A stretch of DNA of 51,223 bases from Bacteroidota bacterium. GTDB taxonomy: Bacteria > Bacteroidota > Bacteroidia > Flavobacteriales > Weeksellaceae. A model generated the notes under the pieces. The model saw only the letters and a program-made list of their open reading frames with translations, ran no database searches and was not told the origin of the DNA. The DNA is taken from NCBI GenBank assembly GCA_023387375.1, contig JAEWIE010000054.1, positions 1 to 51,223 of the forward strand. Direction: 5' to 3'. Positions 51,199 through 51,223 of the stretch are shown here, one piece after another (positions within the stretch are counted from its first letter, which is position 1; each line of letters opens with the position of its first letter). Position numbers and translations under genes: made by a program.

Positions 51199-51223
51199 AG
51201 ATTTTGAATTGAAAAAATCGGCC

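Overview
This window is a chromosomal stretch of a Bacteroidota bacterium, most likely order Flavobacteriales and possibly the Chryseobacterium/Weeksellaceae side of it. The case rests on family content: DUF6452/DUF6048, DUF2480, an IPExxxVDY-family protein, DUF3276 PUR-domain protein, long-form NusB, bTHX with a C-terminal tail, BshB1, Bacteroides-type diheme SdhC, and the exbB-exbD-exbD-tonB block. Shine-Dalgarno sequences are absent before most genes, and the Bacteroidota -7 promoter box TAnnTTTG recurs upstream of many starts. Base composition looks even, roughly 40% GC by eye. I see no insertion sequence, prophage, integrase or CRISPR array, so this looks like core genome.

Layout. 1-6.2 kb: a cut-off ferritin, a K/E/M-rich secreted protein, an MJ1255-like glycosyltransferase, a Tyr-rich/Ser-Arg-rich secreted protein and a DPE2-like 4-alpha-glucanotransferase. 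6.2-8.4 kb: folE-cysS. 8.5-12.7 kb: acpP-fabF-rnc-IPExxxVDY-pyk, with overlapping junctions. 12.8-16.2 kb: hutI-hutG-aldehyde dehydrogenase. 16.3-19.1 kb: ruvB, a metallo-beta-lactamase-fold hydrolase, coaE. 19.1-24.2 kb: rlmD, a zinc metalloprotease, DUF6452, DUF6048. 24.4-29.7 kb: a TlpA-like lipoprotein without its CxxC, then sdhC-sdhA-[40-aa ORF]-sdhB. 29.8-34.8 kb: lpxB, a gene-poor stretch with RNA-like structure, DUF2480, DUF937, bTHX, aspS. 34.9-41.4 kb: GH92 glycosidase, nusB-DUF1573-yajC, an ABC exporter, DUF3276, tRNA-His. 41.4-48.1 kb: bshB1, a TPR / PstS-like lipoprotein / 2-TM unit, and tonB-exbD-exbD-exbB. 48.3-51.1 kb: leuS.

Points that go beyond a routine annotation: a 40-codon ORF filling the sdhA-sdhB gap with 7 and 5 nt to spare; a nested hairpin leader starting at the predicted transcription start upstream of DUF2480; a bTHX gene whose stop codon lies in the loop of a two-way terminator; three genes (rlmD, bshB1, the 2-TM gene) whose -7 box ends 4-5 nt from the ATG, suggesting leaderless mRNAs; and a terminator plus promoter that split the Ton motor genes from a separate 2-TM/PstS-like/TPR unit. 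I found no clear defence system or other wholly new system. Function calls come from recognising families by eye, without database searches.
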